Positions 40,954 to 51,800 of a DNA stretch of 64,000 nt are shown here, piece by piece. The DNA lies in NCBI GenBank assembly GCA_017560085.1, contig JAFYPA010000023.1:1-64000 (forward strand), in the 5' to 3' direction. This stretch comes from Clostridia bacterium (GTDB taxonomy: Bacteria; Bacillota; Clostridia; Oscillospirales; CAG-382). The notes below the pieces were generated by a model. That model was given only the letters and a program-made list of their open reading frames with translations, was not told the origin of the DNA and did no database searches. A program made the translations under genes and the position numbers. The first letter of the stretch is position 1. Each line of letters begins with the position of its first letter.

Positions 40954-43900
40954 ATGAAAAAGATTCTTTCCGCAATCCTTATGGCGGTTCTTGTGACTTC
41001 CGCATTTTTGCTCGTTGCAAATGCACAGGATACCAAATATACCGCCGAGGTCGGAGACGGGTTTATCTCCTTCGACTATTCGCAAATCAACTGTGGCACG
41101 GTTAACGGCACTCCTTCCGCAACTCTCACAAAGAGCGTTGAATTCAAGGGTAAGACAGCTCTCAAGATTGTTCCCAATCCTTCCGAGGGTGGCAACAGCA
41201 AGATTAACCTTGACTGCTTCACCATAGCAAGCTACGGCAAGGTTACATTCCCCGATTATAAGTATGTGGGAATAACCTACTACTACGATGCCGAGGCTCC
41301 CACCTATGACGGCAGAATGTACTTCAGAATGCTTCCCGGCTCCTCCGGTGCTGTGGCTGATACATCCTTTAACTCAATGTCTCCCGTTGTGACAAATCAG
41401 TGGACAGAGGCTGTGTTCTCTCTCGGTGAGATTACTCCCAAGAATGCGGAAAAGCCTTACCTCTCTCAGATGCACATCCGTCCCTTCTCGGAAACTCAGG
41501 CTCAGGTGCTCACCGAAAAGGACGTAATGTACATCGAAAAGATTACATTCTACAAGAACAATCCCGACCCCAACGCAAAGGGCGTTGTAAGCTTTGACAA
41601 GTCAAGCCCCGGTGCAGAGGGTGAAATGGCGACCATTACGGAAAAGGTCGGCACGAAGATTATTCTTCCCGAATGTGCATTCACAAACACAAACGGTAAT
41701 TTTGTAGGCTGGAGACTTCGCTCCACAAGCATTGTTTACCCCGCAGGAACGGAATTTGTTATTCCCGAGGGAGATACAATGTTCTACGCCGAATGGGACG
41801 AAAGCGAAACCGCTCCCGACTTTGTTTCCATTGACTTCAGAAATTACGCTCAGGGCGTTGTAAACAGCACGGGTGCGGCGATAGTTGAAAACGACAGCTC
41901 TCTCGGTGGCAAGGGTGCGGTTAAGGTTATTCCCGTTCCCGAATGCGACAAGTCAAAGAGAATCGCTCTTGACGGCTGGAGCTACGGCAACGCAAAGGTT
42001 GACCTTAAGATTTACAAGTACTTTGCGGTTGAGTATTACTTCCAGACCGACAAGAAGATAGACACCTCAATGACCATCGCCATTATGAATCAGGGCAGTA
42101 TCTTCACCGGCTCTGCCGAGGCAAAGGCAAACGAGCCTGTCCGCGCAAATCAGTGGCATACGGTTTACTTTGACTTCTCGAATATCAACCTCAAGACCGA
42201 GCTTTCCGCTCATCTCTTAAAGCAGATGCACATAAGACCTCTCGGTGAGTATCCCCTTGCACAGCTTTCGGAAAACGATGTTATATACATCAGCCGTATT
42301 CTGTTCTTCAAGGAGCTTCCCAAGATGGAAAGCCACACGGCTTATATGAACGGCTACGAGGACGGCACCTTCAGACCTGCGGGCACAATGACAAGAGCCG
42401 AGGCTTGTACCGTTATCGCAAGACTTCTTGAAAAGGAAGAAAATATCGCAGGTGCGACAAGCTTTGCGGATGTCCCCGCAGACCAGTGGTTTGCAAAGTA
42501 CATCGGCTTCTGCGAGGCTAAGGGACTTCTTAAGTCCTACAGCGGCAATTTTGAGCCCAACAAGGCTATAACAAGAGCGGAATTTGCAGAGCTCGTATAT
42601 CTCACGGGACTTGCAAAGGACAAGGGCACTGCAGTGGCATTTACCGATGTTGCCGAATCCCATCCGAAGTTCGCTTCAATCAAGGCTGCTGCCTCCGCGG
42701 GACTTATCAACGGCTACGACAACGGTGACGGCACATTCTCCTTCAAGCCGGACAACACCATTACAAGAGCCGAGGTCGTTACTGTTATCAACCGTGCAAG
42801 AGGCACATCCAAGACACTCGATATGATAAACAAGGAAATGATTCTCGTATTCCTTGACACGGACAGAACTCACTGGGCGTTTGCCGACATTGCGGAGGCT
42901 ACAATTCCTCATGTTGAAGCGGAAAACGGCAGCTGGCTCTACCCCGAAAAGGACCCGCTTGTTCTTCTCGGTGAAAAGTTTGATGTAAATGCATACTACA
43001 ACATCGAAGCGGGTAACGCAAAGGTTGCAGAGCTGGACGAGATTGAAAAGCAGAGAATTGCGGAAATAAGAAGCACTCCCTCTATGGATTTGTCCGCTGT
43101 CAAGGGTAAGAAGGTTTATGTTTCAAATTCCGTAGGTAACGACAACAACGACGGTCTTACGGAAAACACTCCCGTAAAGACATTCGGAAAGGCTAACTCC
43201 ATTGCTGTAAGCGGTGACGCTGTGCTTCTCAAGCGTGGAGACCTCTGGAGAACAATGCTTTCCGCAAAGGGCGGTGTAACCTACTCCGCATACGGCGAAG
43301 GTGCAAAGCCCACAATCTACGGCTCGCCCGAAAACGGTGCAGACCCCGAAAAGTGGCTTCTCGTTTACGAGGACGAAACCGGCAAGAAGGTATGGCAGTA
43401 CAAGAACACCGATTTCAAGGATGTCGGAACAATGGTTATCCGCGACGGTGACAGAGAGTACTACACAAGCAAGGTTATGGCGTACTCCGCAGGCTCAAGA
43501 CTTGTTTACAAGGAAGACAAGAGCAAGGATTTTGACTACATCGCAGAGCTTAAGATGGACCTTGAGTTCTTCCACTATGCAAACAATTCTCTTTCGGGTG
43601 CGGTAATAAATGTAGCAAATGCAACGGGTCCCGTATTCCTTCGTTGCGACAACGGTAACCCCGGTAAGATTTTTGACTCCATTGAATTCAATGTGAGAAC
43701 AAACGGTATCGGTATCACGGGAAGTAATATCACCATTGACAACATCTGTGTAATGCACGTTGGTGTTCACGGTGTTTCCGCAGGTACTACAAAGAATCTC
43801 AAGGTTACAAACTGTGAATTCGGCTGGATTGGCGGCTCAATTCAGAGCTACAACGCAAACGGCAACACGGACGGCTCTCCCACAAGACTGGGTAACGGTG

Positions 43901-45156
43901 TCGAAATTTACGGCGGATGCGAGGGCTACCTTGTAGACAACTGCTATCTCTGGCAGAACTACGATGCGGGCGTTACACATCAGTACTCCTCAAGAAGCGG
44001 CGGCGACTGCATAATGAAGGATGTAACCTACTCCAACAACCTTATCACCGACTGTATCTACTCCATCGAATACTTCCTCGGCATTGCCGACGGTCTTGAG
44101 CGCTACGGTGACAACATTCTTTACGAAAACAACATCTGCAGACGCGCAGGCTACGGCTTCGGCGGCTGGCTCAACCGTGCACACAGAGGTGCGGCAGAGC
44201 ATATCCGCTCGGGCGGAAGCTCCACCACAAATCCCTTTACAAACTACAGAATCATAAACAATATCTTTGACAGATCCACCTACGACCTTTGTCAGACAAC
44301 AACCATCTGGGACAACTGCAAGCCCGTTTACAGCGGTAACACCTTTATAGGCGGTCTCGGAAACAACTTCTATATTTACGGTCAGGATGCGGCAATGGTT
44401 GACATCGCCTCGAGGGTTGCTATGACAACGGTGCTCGGCGACAAGACGGGTACATTCTACTATGTAGATAAGGTACCGAAGAATCAGTTTGAATTTGTTC
44501 CCTCAAAGAAGGTCGATATTGAGGAAGCCGACAAGACAAGATTCAAGGGCTACTTTGATTCCGCAAAAGCCCAGGAGGATGCAAAGGACGAGGAGGTAAA
44601 GGCTCCCCTTGTTCTTCGTGCAATGAAGAGCGGAAAGCTCTGGGCTGACACAAGAAAGTCCTACACGGTAACAGAGAGCAAGGACGAGGCTACGGGTATT
44701 ACCTATGCTCACATCAACCTCGTAAACGAGTCCGCACTTCTCAATATGGACTGCTACAACCTTCCCAAGTTCCCCATTGAGAACGACAGAATTGTAGTAA
44801 AGATTCTTATGAGAACAACGGAAAAGGTCAAGCCCGAAATTTATACCTACAACCACTACGATGCCGCAGGCACAAAGATTATCAACGGAAGCACAGGCGT
44901 TGCCGTGAACCCGACAAGCGGAAGCAATCAGTGGGAAGAGGTTTATATTGAAGTAAGAAACTTCCCCGCAGGTATCGTTCAGGGCACACATATTCACCTT
45001 GTATTCGGCGGTTCAAAGAGGGCAACCGAATACTTCAAGGACGGACAGCTTATCGGTGACATAAACTTTGATGTAGCGGCGTGGGGTATTTTCTCCAACT
45101 ATGCATCCGCAAAGGCATTCGACCTTAAAGCAATCGCAATCAACGGTGTTGAATAA
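40954..45156 (+). CDS. SLH-domain surface protein with parallel beta-helix (paralog A)
   Basis: 1400 residues from ATG 40954 (GAAAGGA 8 bp upstream). Signal peptide to about residue 25. Domains in order: carbohydrate-binding-like beta-sandwich (about 35-205), InlB-type B-repeat (210-285), second beta-sandwich (290-455), three SLH repeats (about 464-620: MNGYEDGTFRPAGTMTRAEA, TSFADVPADQW, NGYDNGDGTFSFKPDNTITR), then a right-handed beta-helix (about 715-1175: YVSNSVGNDNNDG, LLKRGDLWR, GNGVEIYGGCEGY) and a distinct C-terminal beta domain (about 1215-1400) missing in the other four. SLH repeats bind pyruvylated wall polymers, so it is displayed on the surface to bind or cleave polysaccharide. Confidence 0.88.
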   Translation: MKKILSAILMAVLVTSAFLLVANAQDTKYTAEVGDGFISFDYSQINCGTVNGTPSATLTKSVEFKGKTALKIVPNPSEGGNSKINLDCFTIASYGKVTFPDYKYVGITYYYDAEAPTYDGRMYFRMLPGSSGAVADTSFNSMSPVVTNQWTEAVFSLGEITPKNAEKPYLSQMHIRPFSETQAQVLTEKDVMYIEKITFYKNNPDPNAKGVVSFDKSSPGAEGEMATITEKVGTKIILPECAFTNTNGNFVGWRLRSTSIVYPAGTEFVIPEGDTMFYAEWDESETAPDFVSIDFRNYAQGVVNSTGAAIVENDSSLGGKGAVKVIPVPECDKSKRIALDGWSYGNAKVDLKIYKYFAVEYYFQTDKKIDTSMTIAIMNQGSIFTGSAEAKANEPVRANQWHTVYFDFSNINLKTELSAHLLKQMHIRPLGEYPLAQLSENDVIYISRILFFKELPKMESHTAYMNGYEDGTFRPAGTMTRAEACTVIARLLEKEENIAGATSFADVPADQWFAKYIGFCEAKGLLKSYSGNFEPNKAITRAEFAELVYLTGLAKDKGTAVAFTDVAESHPKFASIKAAASAGLINGYDNGDGTFSFKPDNTITRAEVVTVINRARGTSKTLDMINKEMILVFLDTDRTHWAFADIAEATIPHVEAENGSWLYPEKDPLVLLGEKFDVNAYYNIEAGNAKVAELDEIEKQRIAEIRSTPSMDLSAVKGKKVYVSNSVGNDNNDGLTENTPVKTFGKANSIAVSGDAVLLKRGDLWRTMLSAKGGVTYSAYGEGAKPTIYGSPENGADPEKWLLVYEDETGKKVWQYKNTDFKDVGTMVIRDGDREYYTSKVMAYSAGSRLVYKEDKSKDFDYIAELKMDLEFFHYANNSLSGAVINVANATGPVFLRCDNGNPGKIFDSIEFNVRTNGIGITGSNITIDNICVMHVGVHGVSAGTTKNLKVTNCEFGWIGGSIQSYNANGNTDGSPTRLGNGVEIYGGCEGYLVDNCYLWQNYDAGVTHQYSSRSGGDCIMKDVTYSNNLITDCIYSIEYFLGIADGLERYGDNILYENNICRRAGYGFGGWLNRAHRGAAEHIRSGGSSTTNPFTNYRIINNIFDRSTYDLCQTTTIWDNCKPVYSGNTFIGGLGNNFYIYGQDAAMVDIASRVAMTTVLGDKTGTFYYVDKVPKNQFEFVPSKKVDIEEADKTRFKGYFDSAKAQEDAKDEEVKAPLVLRAMKSGKLWADTRKSYTVTESKDEATGITYAHINLVNESALLNMDCYNLPKFPIENDRIVVKILMRTTEKVKPEIYTYNHYDAAGTKIINGSTGVAVNPTSGSNQWEEVYIEVRNFPAGIVQGTHIHLVFGGSKRATEYFKDGQLIGDINFDVAAWGIFSNYASAKAFDLKAIAINGVE

Positions 45157-45174
45157 AAGCAACACAAAATGAAG

Positions 45175-45210
45175 TACGCTCCGTGGGTAATTCCCGCGGG
45201 GCGTATTTTT
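45175..45210 (+). terminator. Terminator of paralog A
   Basis: TACGCtCCGtGGG pairs with CCCgCGGgGCGTA, followed by TTTTTG. Confidence 0.8.
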
Positions 45211-45212
45211 GC

Positions 45213-45250
45213 ATAAAAGGGGCGTGTACCGATTTTGCCGATACACGCCC
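45213..45250 (-). terminator. Terminator of paralog B
   Basis: GGGCGTGTA (45220-45228) pairs with TACACGCCC (45242-45250); on the minus strand CCTTTT follows. Located 24 bp after the paralog B stop. Confidence 0.7.
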
Positions 45251-45274
45251 GTTTCTTATTCCTTTGCTGATTTA

Positions 45275-48200
45275 CTATCTCGTCAGAAAGCCGTCATGCT
45301 TATAGCTTTCGGGAAGGAAGTAAACCGTTGCGTTTTTATCGCCGAGGTCATACTGTATGGACTGCTTTGCCATAAAATCATAGTCCAGAACGAAGGATTT
45401 ATGCTTTGCAAGTCCGCCGCCCACATACTGTACGTAAGTATTTCCGTTATATACGGGACACCAACCGGCATAGTCTGCCGTTGTATGAAGAAGATACCAT
45501 GAGCCTCTGTCAAAGATGTTGTTCTCTATTATAAACGTACCCTTATCATACTCGTTTCTGTGTGCCCAGCCCTTGATGTGTGCACTTACGTGAGCATCGG
45601 GGCGCTGATTTCCCCAGCCGTAGCCGCTTCTTCTGAGAATGTTGTTCTTCACCACGAAATTTCTGCCGTCACGAAGGGTGTATTCATCGTCTGCGGCTCC
45701 CGTGAAATACTCTATGTTGTATATACAGTCCTCTATGAGATTGTCCGAATAGGTTGCGTTATACATGGAAATATCGTTTGTGCCACCCTTTGAGTACTGA
45801 TGTGTCGCGCCCGCATCGTAGCATTGCCAGATGTAGTTGTTGTGCACCAGATACCCGTCACAGCCACCGTATATTTCAACGCCGTTACCCAGTCTTGTGC
45901 ACTTGCCGTTTGTGTTGTAGCTCTGAATTGTACCGCCTATCCAGCCGATGTCACAGTTTGTTACCGTAAGATTGGATGTGGTGCTTGAGCTTATTCCGTG
46001 CGTACCCGTATACATAAGACACAGATTGTCAAAATGAGTATCCCTGACACCGCTGATTCTTATTGTGCTTCCCTTGATGTTGAATTCAATCTGACTGAAA
46101 AGCTTTCCGGGGTTTCCCTCGTCGCATCTGAAATAGAGTGTGCCCTTTGCGGTCGAAAGATTTGCCGAATCGGTAATATCACTGAAAAATTCGTAGTTTT
46201 CGTTAAGCTCTGTTTTTATATCAAAAAGCTTTGTAAGACCCGTGCCTCTTACATAGAACACACCGTCCGAAAGGTCGGGTACCTCTTTAAGTCCTATTAC
46301 CTTTCCCTCATCACATATAACCGCACCGACCTCAAGAAGCGGTGTCTTGTACATCCAGATATTGGTTGTGCCCTCCATAAGAGTCCACTTTGATGCATCT
46401 GCACCGTTTTCGGGGGAGCTGTAAAGCTTCGGCTTATCGCCCTCTCCGTAAGCGGAGTATGTTACGCCCGTAACTGCGGTAAGTCTTTCACGCCACAGAC
46501 CGCCTCTTTCAAAGAATACACCGTCACCGGGCTTCATTCGTGTTTTTTCGAGATTTACCTTTGCAATTGTTTTCCACGCCTTTTCGGGAGAAGTACCGTC
46601 ATTGCTGTCGTTACCGCTGTTGGAAACGTAATATTTCGTGCCTGAAACCTCAACGGTTGTAGGAGTGGAACGGATTTCCTTTATCCTCTGTGCGGATATC
46701 TCATCCAGCGTTTCCACATAGGCCTCGCCCGCCTCAAAGTCGTATATGCTTTCATCAACCTTTATGACAGAGGTGTAATCCTCCGTTATGTGAATCCAGT
46801 TACCGCCGTTTTCCACATGAGGGAATGCCGCATCGGCTATATCCGCATATTCAAGGGATTTTTCGTCCACGTCAAGGAAAAAATAATGCACATCCTCGGA
46901 AAGCTCCTGCACGGATGTCGCTCTGCCCATAACGGAATTCAGCATGGTTACCGCCACAGAACGGGTAACAGGTCTTTGCGACGATGCATCGGGAGAAGCA
47001 TTTTCCCACGTCACCGCCTTGTTTTCCGTAGTTACAGCATTCGCGCCGTACTTTGCGACATAGTACAAAAGCTCGGAATATTCCGCTATTGTGATATTCT
47101 TATCTGCCTCAAACTTATCACCATATGATGCAAGATATCCGAGCGATTCAAGGTGCGAAGCGTATTTATAATACCAGTCCGCAGGCTTTACATCGGAAAA
47201 AGCGGTGGTGTTATTCTGCGGTACAAGCTCGTCACCGCCGGATATAGCTCTTGATATAATTGCAGAGCCTTGAGCTCTTGTTATGCTTTCGTGCGGTCTG
47301 AAGGTGCCGTCTCCGAAGCCCTCTATGTAGCTGTCGTAATATTCGAGCTCGGGCTTTTCAGCAAAGAACATCAGCTTGTCAATGTAGATAGCCGTATTTC
47401 CGTCAAAGGTGTTTGCCTTGAGGTTTCCGAAGGGATAAACCTGCATGTGCGCAAGGATGTGCGCCGAAACATCGGGGAGAAAAAGGTCGTTCAGCACCGA
47501 AAGGTCAACAAGTGCAAAATCCCACTTTCCCGATACAAGGGTGGTTTCCGAGGTTATTGTCAGACTTTTGGAAAGTATACCGCCACCGAACACAAGCAGC
47601 CTCATATTTGTTTCCTTGGGAATAGTGCCGTCAACGTAATAGGAAACAACCGCGTACTTGTATTTTCCGAGGTCCACCTGTGCGGGGCTGTACTTATAGC
47701 CGTCTATACTTATGGTGCTTGACACCGTGCTTCCCGTGGGATTCGGAACAGCCTTTACTGTCTGTCTTCCCTGAAAATCCGTTACAGAGACTGTAAGGTT
47801 GTCTCTTTTATCCGCGCTTCCCGAATGGTAAGCGGTAAAATCAAGAGCCTTGAAGCCCTTGTCGGGAGTTACGTCTTTGAATTCCGCTCTGTACCACACA
47901 TCCTGCTCGATGCCCGTCATTACGGTGCCTGCGGGGTAAAGCTTCTTGTCTACGGAATATCTCCAGCCGAGGAATTCTGCGTTTTCCACCGTGTAGCCGT
48001 GCTCGGGAAGGGTATAGCTTTCTCCGATGCTGACCGACAGATCTTGCGGATTCTCACCGACAAGCTCCGAATAGCCCTTTCTGAAATCAACGTTAAACTT
48101 CAGACCGTCAAAGGAATTGAAGGCGTGGAAGGAAACGTCTCCTATATACATTATCTGCTCTGTGCTCATATTAGCGGGATTCTCATTCTTTCCGTAGGGG

Positions 48201-48715
48201 AAGAGATGGAATTGCCTGAAAATCTTTCCGTCCGAAGTATCGACGGATTCCCGAAGTGTGCTTATATCAAACACAGCCACATTCCATTCGTTTGCCGTTA
48301 TATCACGAATTGAATATGCCGTAAGAGTTTTTGTATATGCACCACCGATTTTGTTAACCCAAATTGACATAGTCCCGAGGTTTGCGTATTGCTCGGGGCA
48401 GACATATTTGTACTCAATCGCCATATAACGGGACTGTGCAACAACCGAAGCGGGAATAGAAAGCGAATAGCAGTCAAGACGAAGCTCCGTACTCTCGGGA
48501 TCTTTATTGTTGGGTGTGATTTTCAGCACCTTTTTGCCGTCAAGCGTTATTTTTTCCAGCGTTGCCGTGTTTTTCTTATCCAGCGTACCGTTTACCTTTT
48601 CGGAATAATTGAAGGAATAAAGAAGGCTGTCCTGCGCAGTCGCATAAGTGTTTATATAAAAGCTGCAGCTTATTATCATAAGAACGGAAACAAGCAGTGT
48701 TATAATTCGTTTCAT
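45275..48715 (-). CDS. SLH-domain surface protein with parallel beta-helix (paralog B)
   Basis: 1146 residues from ATG 48715 (GAGG just upstream; the open frame beyond it is not family-like). Signal peptide about 1-29, beta-sandwich domain, InlB-type repeat, second beta-sandwich, SLH region, beta-helix. The first SLH repeat is clear (IEGFGDGTFRPHESITRAQG) and the second fair (FSDVKPADWYYKYASHLESL), but the third (about 595-640, VTWENASPDASSQRPVTRSV) is degenerate. The beta-helix keeps GNGVEIYGGCDGYLVHNNY and ends in the shared tail SYKHDGFLTR. It uses TAG as its natural stop codon. Confidence 0.87.
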   Translation of the reverse strand: MKRIITLLVSVLMIISCSFYINTYATAQDSLLYSFNYSEKVNGTLDKKNTATLEKITLDGKKVLKITPNNKDPESTELRLDCYSLSIPASVVAQSRYMAIEYKYVCPEQYANLGTMSIWVNKIGGAYTKTLTAYSIRDITANEWNVAVFDISTLRESVDTSDGKIFRQFHLFPYGKNENPANMSTEQIMYIGDVSFHAFNSFDGLKFNVDFRKGYSELVGENPQDLSVSIGESYTLPEHGYTVENAEFLGWRYSVDKKLYPAGTVMTGIEQDVWYRAEFKDVTPDKGFKALDFTAYHSGSADKRDNLTVSVTDFQGRQTVKAVPNPTGSTVSSTISIDGYKYSPAQVDLGKYKYAVVSYYVDGTIPKETNMRLLVFGGGILSKSLTITSETTLVSGKWDFALVDLSVLNDLFLPDVSAHILAHMQVYPFGNLKANTFDGNTAIYIDKLMFFAEKPELEYYDSYIEGFGDGTFRPHESITRAQGSAIISRAISGGDELVPQNNTTAFSDVKPADWYYKYASHLESLGYLASYGDKFEADKNITIAEYSELLYYVAKYGANAVTTENKAVTWENASPDASSQRPVTRSVAVTMLNSVMGRATSVQELSEDVHYFFLDVDEKSLEYADIADAAFPHVENGGNWIHITEDYTSVIKVDESIYDFEAGEAYVETLDEISAQRIKEIRSTPTTVEVSGTKYYVSNSGNDSNDGTSPEKAWKTIAKVNLEKTRMKPGDGVFFERGGLWRERLTAVTGVTYSAYGEGDKPKLYSSPENGADASKWTLMEGTTNIWMYKTPLLEVGAVICDEGKVIGLKEVPDLSDGVFYVRGTGLTKLFDIKTELNENYEFFSDITDSANLSTAKGTLYFRCDEGNPGKLFSQIEFNIKGSTIRISGVRDTHFDNLCLMYTGTHGISSSTTSNLTVTNCDIGWIGGTIQSYNTNGKCTRLGNGVEIYGGCDGYLVHNNYIWQCYDAGATHQYSKGGTNDISMYNATYSDNLIEDCIYNIEYFTGAADDEYTLRDGRNFVVKNNILRRSGYGWGNQRPDAHVSAHIKGWAHRNEYDKGTFIIENNIFDRGSWYLLHTTADYAGWCPVYNGNTYVQYVGGGLAKHKSFVLDYDFMAKQSIQYDLGDKNATVYFLPESYKHDGFLTR

Positions 48716-48797
48716 TTGTCTACCTCTTTTTAAAAATACACGGATAATTATAACATCTACGGTCATTAAAGATAAGTATTTTTTTGTAAATAAAAAT

Positions 48798-48823
48798 ATG
48801 AGGCTGTGAAAATACAGCCCCAT
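48798..48823 (-). terminator. Terminator of paralog C
   Basis: GGCTGT (48802-48807) pairs with ACAGCC (48814-48819); on the minus strand an ATATTTTTATTT tail follows. Confidence 0.7.
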
Positions 48824-48842
48824 ATAAATTTTTACTGCTTGA

Positions 48843-51800
48843 TTATCCTCTTGTGGAGAAGCCCTGATGCTTGTAGGATTCGGGGAGGAAGTATACCTTC
48901 GCCTGCGTATCTCCGAGGTCACCCTTAATTGTTGCTTCTGCGTAGCAATCGTATACGAGGTTATACTGCTTGTATTCCGCAAGACCGCCGTCCACCACCT
49001 GCACGTAGGTGTTGCCCTTGTATATGGGCGCCCACGCATCGTGACCGGCTACTGTCTGGAGAAGCTTCCAGTTTGCTCTGTCGAAGATGTTGTTTTCTAT
49101 GATGTAAGTACCCTTTTCGTATTCGTTTCTCATTACCCAGCTCTTGATGTGGGCGGAAACGTTACTGTCAGGTCTCTGGTTACCCCAGCCGTAGCCCGCA
49201 CGGCGGAGGATGTTGTCCTTGATAAGGAAGTTCTTGCCGTCGCGGGTAAGCTTTGTATCGGGGGCTTCCTTAAGGAAGTATTCTATGCTGTAGATACAGT
49301 CCTCGATGAGGTTGTTGGTGTAGGTGATATCGTACATCGAGATGTTTTCCTTGTCGGCTCTGTACTGATGGGTGATGCCTGCGTCGTAGCACTGGTAAAC
49401 ATAGCAGTTGTCTATTGTGTAATTCTGTGCCTCGCCGTAGATTTCAACACCGTTACCGAGTCTTGTGGATTTTCCGTCTGTGTAGTTATGGATTGTACCG
49501 CCTATCCATCCGAATTCGCAGTTTGTAACCGTCATATGCTTTGCGTGTGAAGAGCCTATACCGTGCTTGCCCGTGTACATAATGCAGAGGTTGTCGTAGG
49601 TACAGCCGTCACCGTTGTTGCGGATGAGGTTTCCGTTGATGTTGAACTCAATCTGATCGAATATCTCACCGGGGTTGCCCTCGTCACACTTGAAGTAAAG
49701 CTTGCCCGTTTTTGTTGCAAACTCGGTTGTGGAGGGAATGTCGCTGAAGAATTCGTAGTTTTCGTTAAGCTCTGTGATAAGGTCGAATTCCTGTGCCTTT
49801 CTTGAGCCTCTTACATAGAATTTACCGTCAAAGAGGTCTGCAAGCACCTTAAGACCTACCGTTTCACCGCCGTCACAGATGATACCGCCGACATCGACAA
49901 GCTCGGTTTCATATACCCAGATGTTTGCCGTACCCGCAAGGAGTGACCACTTCTTGGGATCTGCACCGTTTTCGGGTGAGCCGTAGAGCTTAGGCTTTTC
50001 GCCCTCGCCGTATGCAGAGTAGGTTACGCCCGCAACACTGCCGAACTGTCCTCTCCACAGACCGCCTCTTTCAAAGAATACGCCGTCTCCGCTCTTTAGA
50101 AGTCCCTTGGATTTTTCAAGCTTTTCTATTGTTTTCCACGCCTTTTCGGGGCTCTTACCGTCGTTTTTGTCGTCGCCGTTGTTGGAGATGTAGTACTTTG
50201 TACCCTTTACCTCGACGCTTGTTGCGGTGGCGCGGATTTCAGCCCTTCTCTTTTCGGAAATCTCGTCTATTTCCTTAACTATCGCTTCGCCTGCAGCAAA
50301 ATCAAGGCTGTCGTTGGTTTTACCGAAGATGGAGAGAGGTGTTACCATTGTGAACACCCATCCCTCGCTGTTTTCAACATGGGGGACAACCGCTTCCATA
50401 ATGTCGGCATATGCCCAGAAGTCGAGCTCTACATCCTCGAAGCTGTATTTCATATCCTCTGTGAGGTCGTCCCTTGTGATGCCTCTCTTGTATGCGTTGT
50501 TGATTACCTTTACGACCTCGGCTCTTGTGATTGTCGCATCGGGCTTAAAGGAGAATGTGCCGTCGCCGTTGTCGTAGCCGTTGACAAGTCCTGCCTTACC
50601 TGCGGCGGAAACAACCTCTGCCTTGGGATGGTCTGCAGAGACATCGGTGAACGTTCCGTTTTTGCCCGCATCACGGAGCAAGCCCATGTTGTAAACAAGC
50701 TCAACGAATTCGGCTCTGGTTATAGCCTTATTTGGCTCGAAGCTACCGCTGTAGGATTTGAGATAACCGAGCGATTCAACATAGGAAACGTACTTATAGT
50801 ACCACTGGTCTGCGGGGACATCGGCAAATACGGTTGTCTTGTCCGTGGGGACCTTATCGTCAGCACCTGCGGAAAGTCTTGCGACAATTGTGCACGCCTC
50901 CGCTCTTGTCATATTGCCCTGAGGCTTGAAGAAGCCACCCTCGTAGCCCTTCATATAGGACTCGTGGATTTCAAGGTCGGGCTTGTCCTTGAAGAACATT
51001 ACGCTGTTGATGTAGAAGGCTTCGTCTCCTCTGAAGTCGGGGGATTTGAGGTCGAAGAAGGGATAGAAGTGAATCTGCTTGAGGGTGTGCACCTCCATAT
51101 CGGGAGTGAGGAATTCCTCGATGCCGTCAAGGCAGAATACTGCAATATCCCATCTGCCCGAGGATGCATTTGCTTCGGAATAGGATGAGAATATTTTGGT
51201 GAGGATTCCGCCACCGGGAAGGACATTGGCACGGAGCTTGTATTCCTTCTTGAGGTCGCCGTCATAGTAGTAGGTGAATACGATGTACTTGTATTCTGCG
51301 ATGTCGATGCCTGCCTTGTTGTAGGTATAGCCGTCCACAACGAGGTTTTTGTCGGAGAAGCTTGATTCGGGATTGGGTACTACCTTTACTACCTCCTTGC
51401 CCTGAAATTCCTCCACGGAAACAAGAAGATTATCACGCTTGTCAACGCTTCCGCCGTGATAGTCGGCAAAGTTGAGTACACGGTATTCGGAAACGGCAAC
51501 GGCTCCGCTGAATTCTGCGGAAAATGTTGCGTTGGCATCTGCGGCGGAAATTGTGTCGCCGGGCTTATAAAGCTGTTTATCTACGGAGTATCTCCAGCCG
51601 AGGAATTCTCCGCCCTCGTATGCGTAGGTCTGTGCGGGAAGAGTATACTGCTGACCTCTCTTTACGGTGATTTCGGCAGGGTCCTTGCCTGAAGCGTTGG
51701 GGTTGCCCTTGCGGAAGGTTACGGTGTACTGTGCGCTTGTATCGGGGTTGATGCTATAGAAGGAAACATCGGCTATATACATAACCTGATCCTTGCTCAT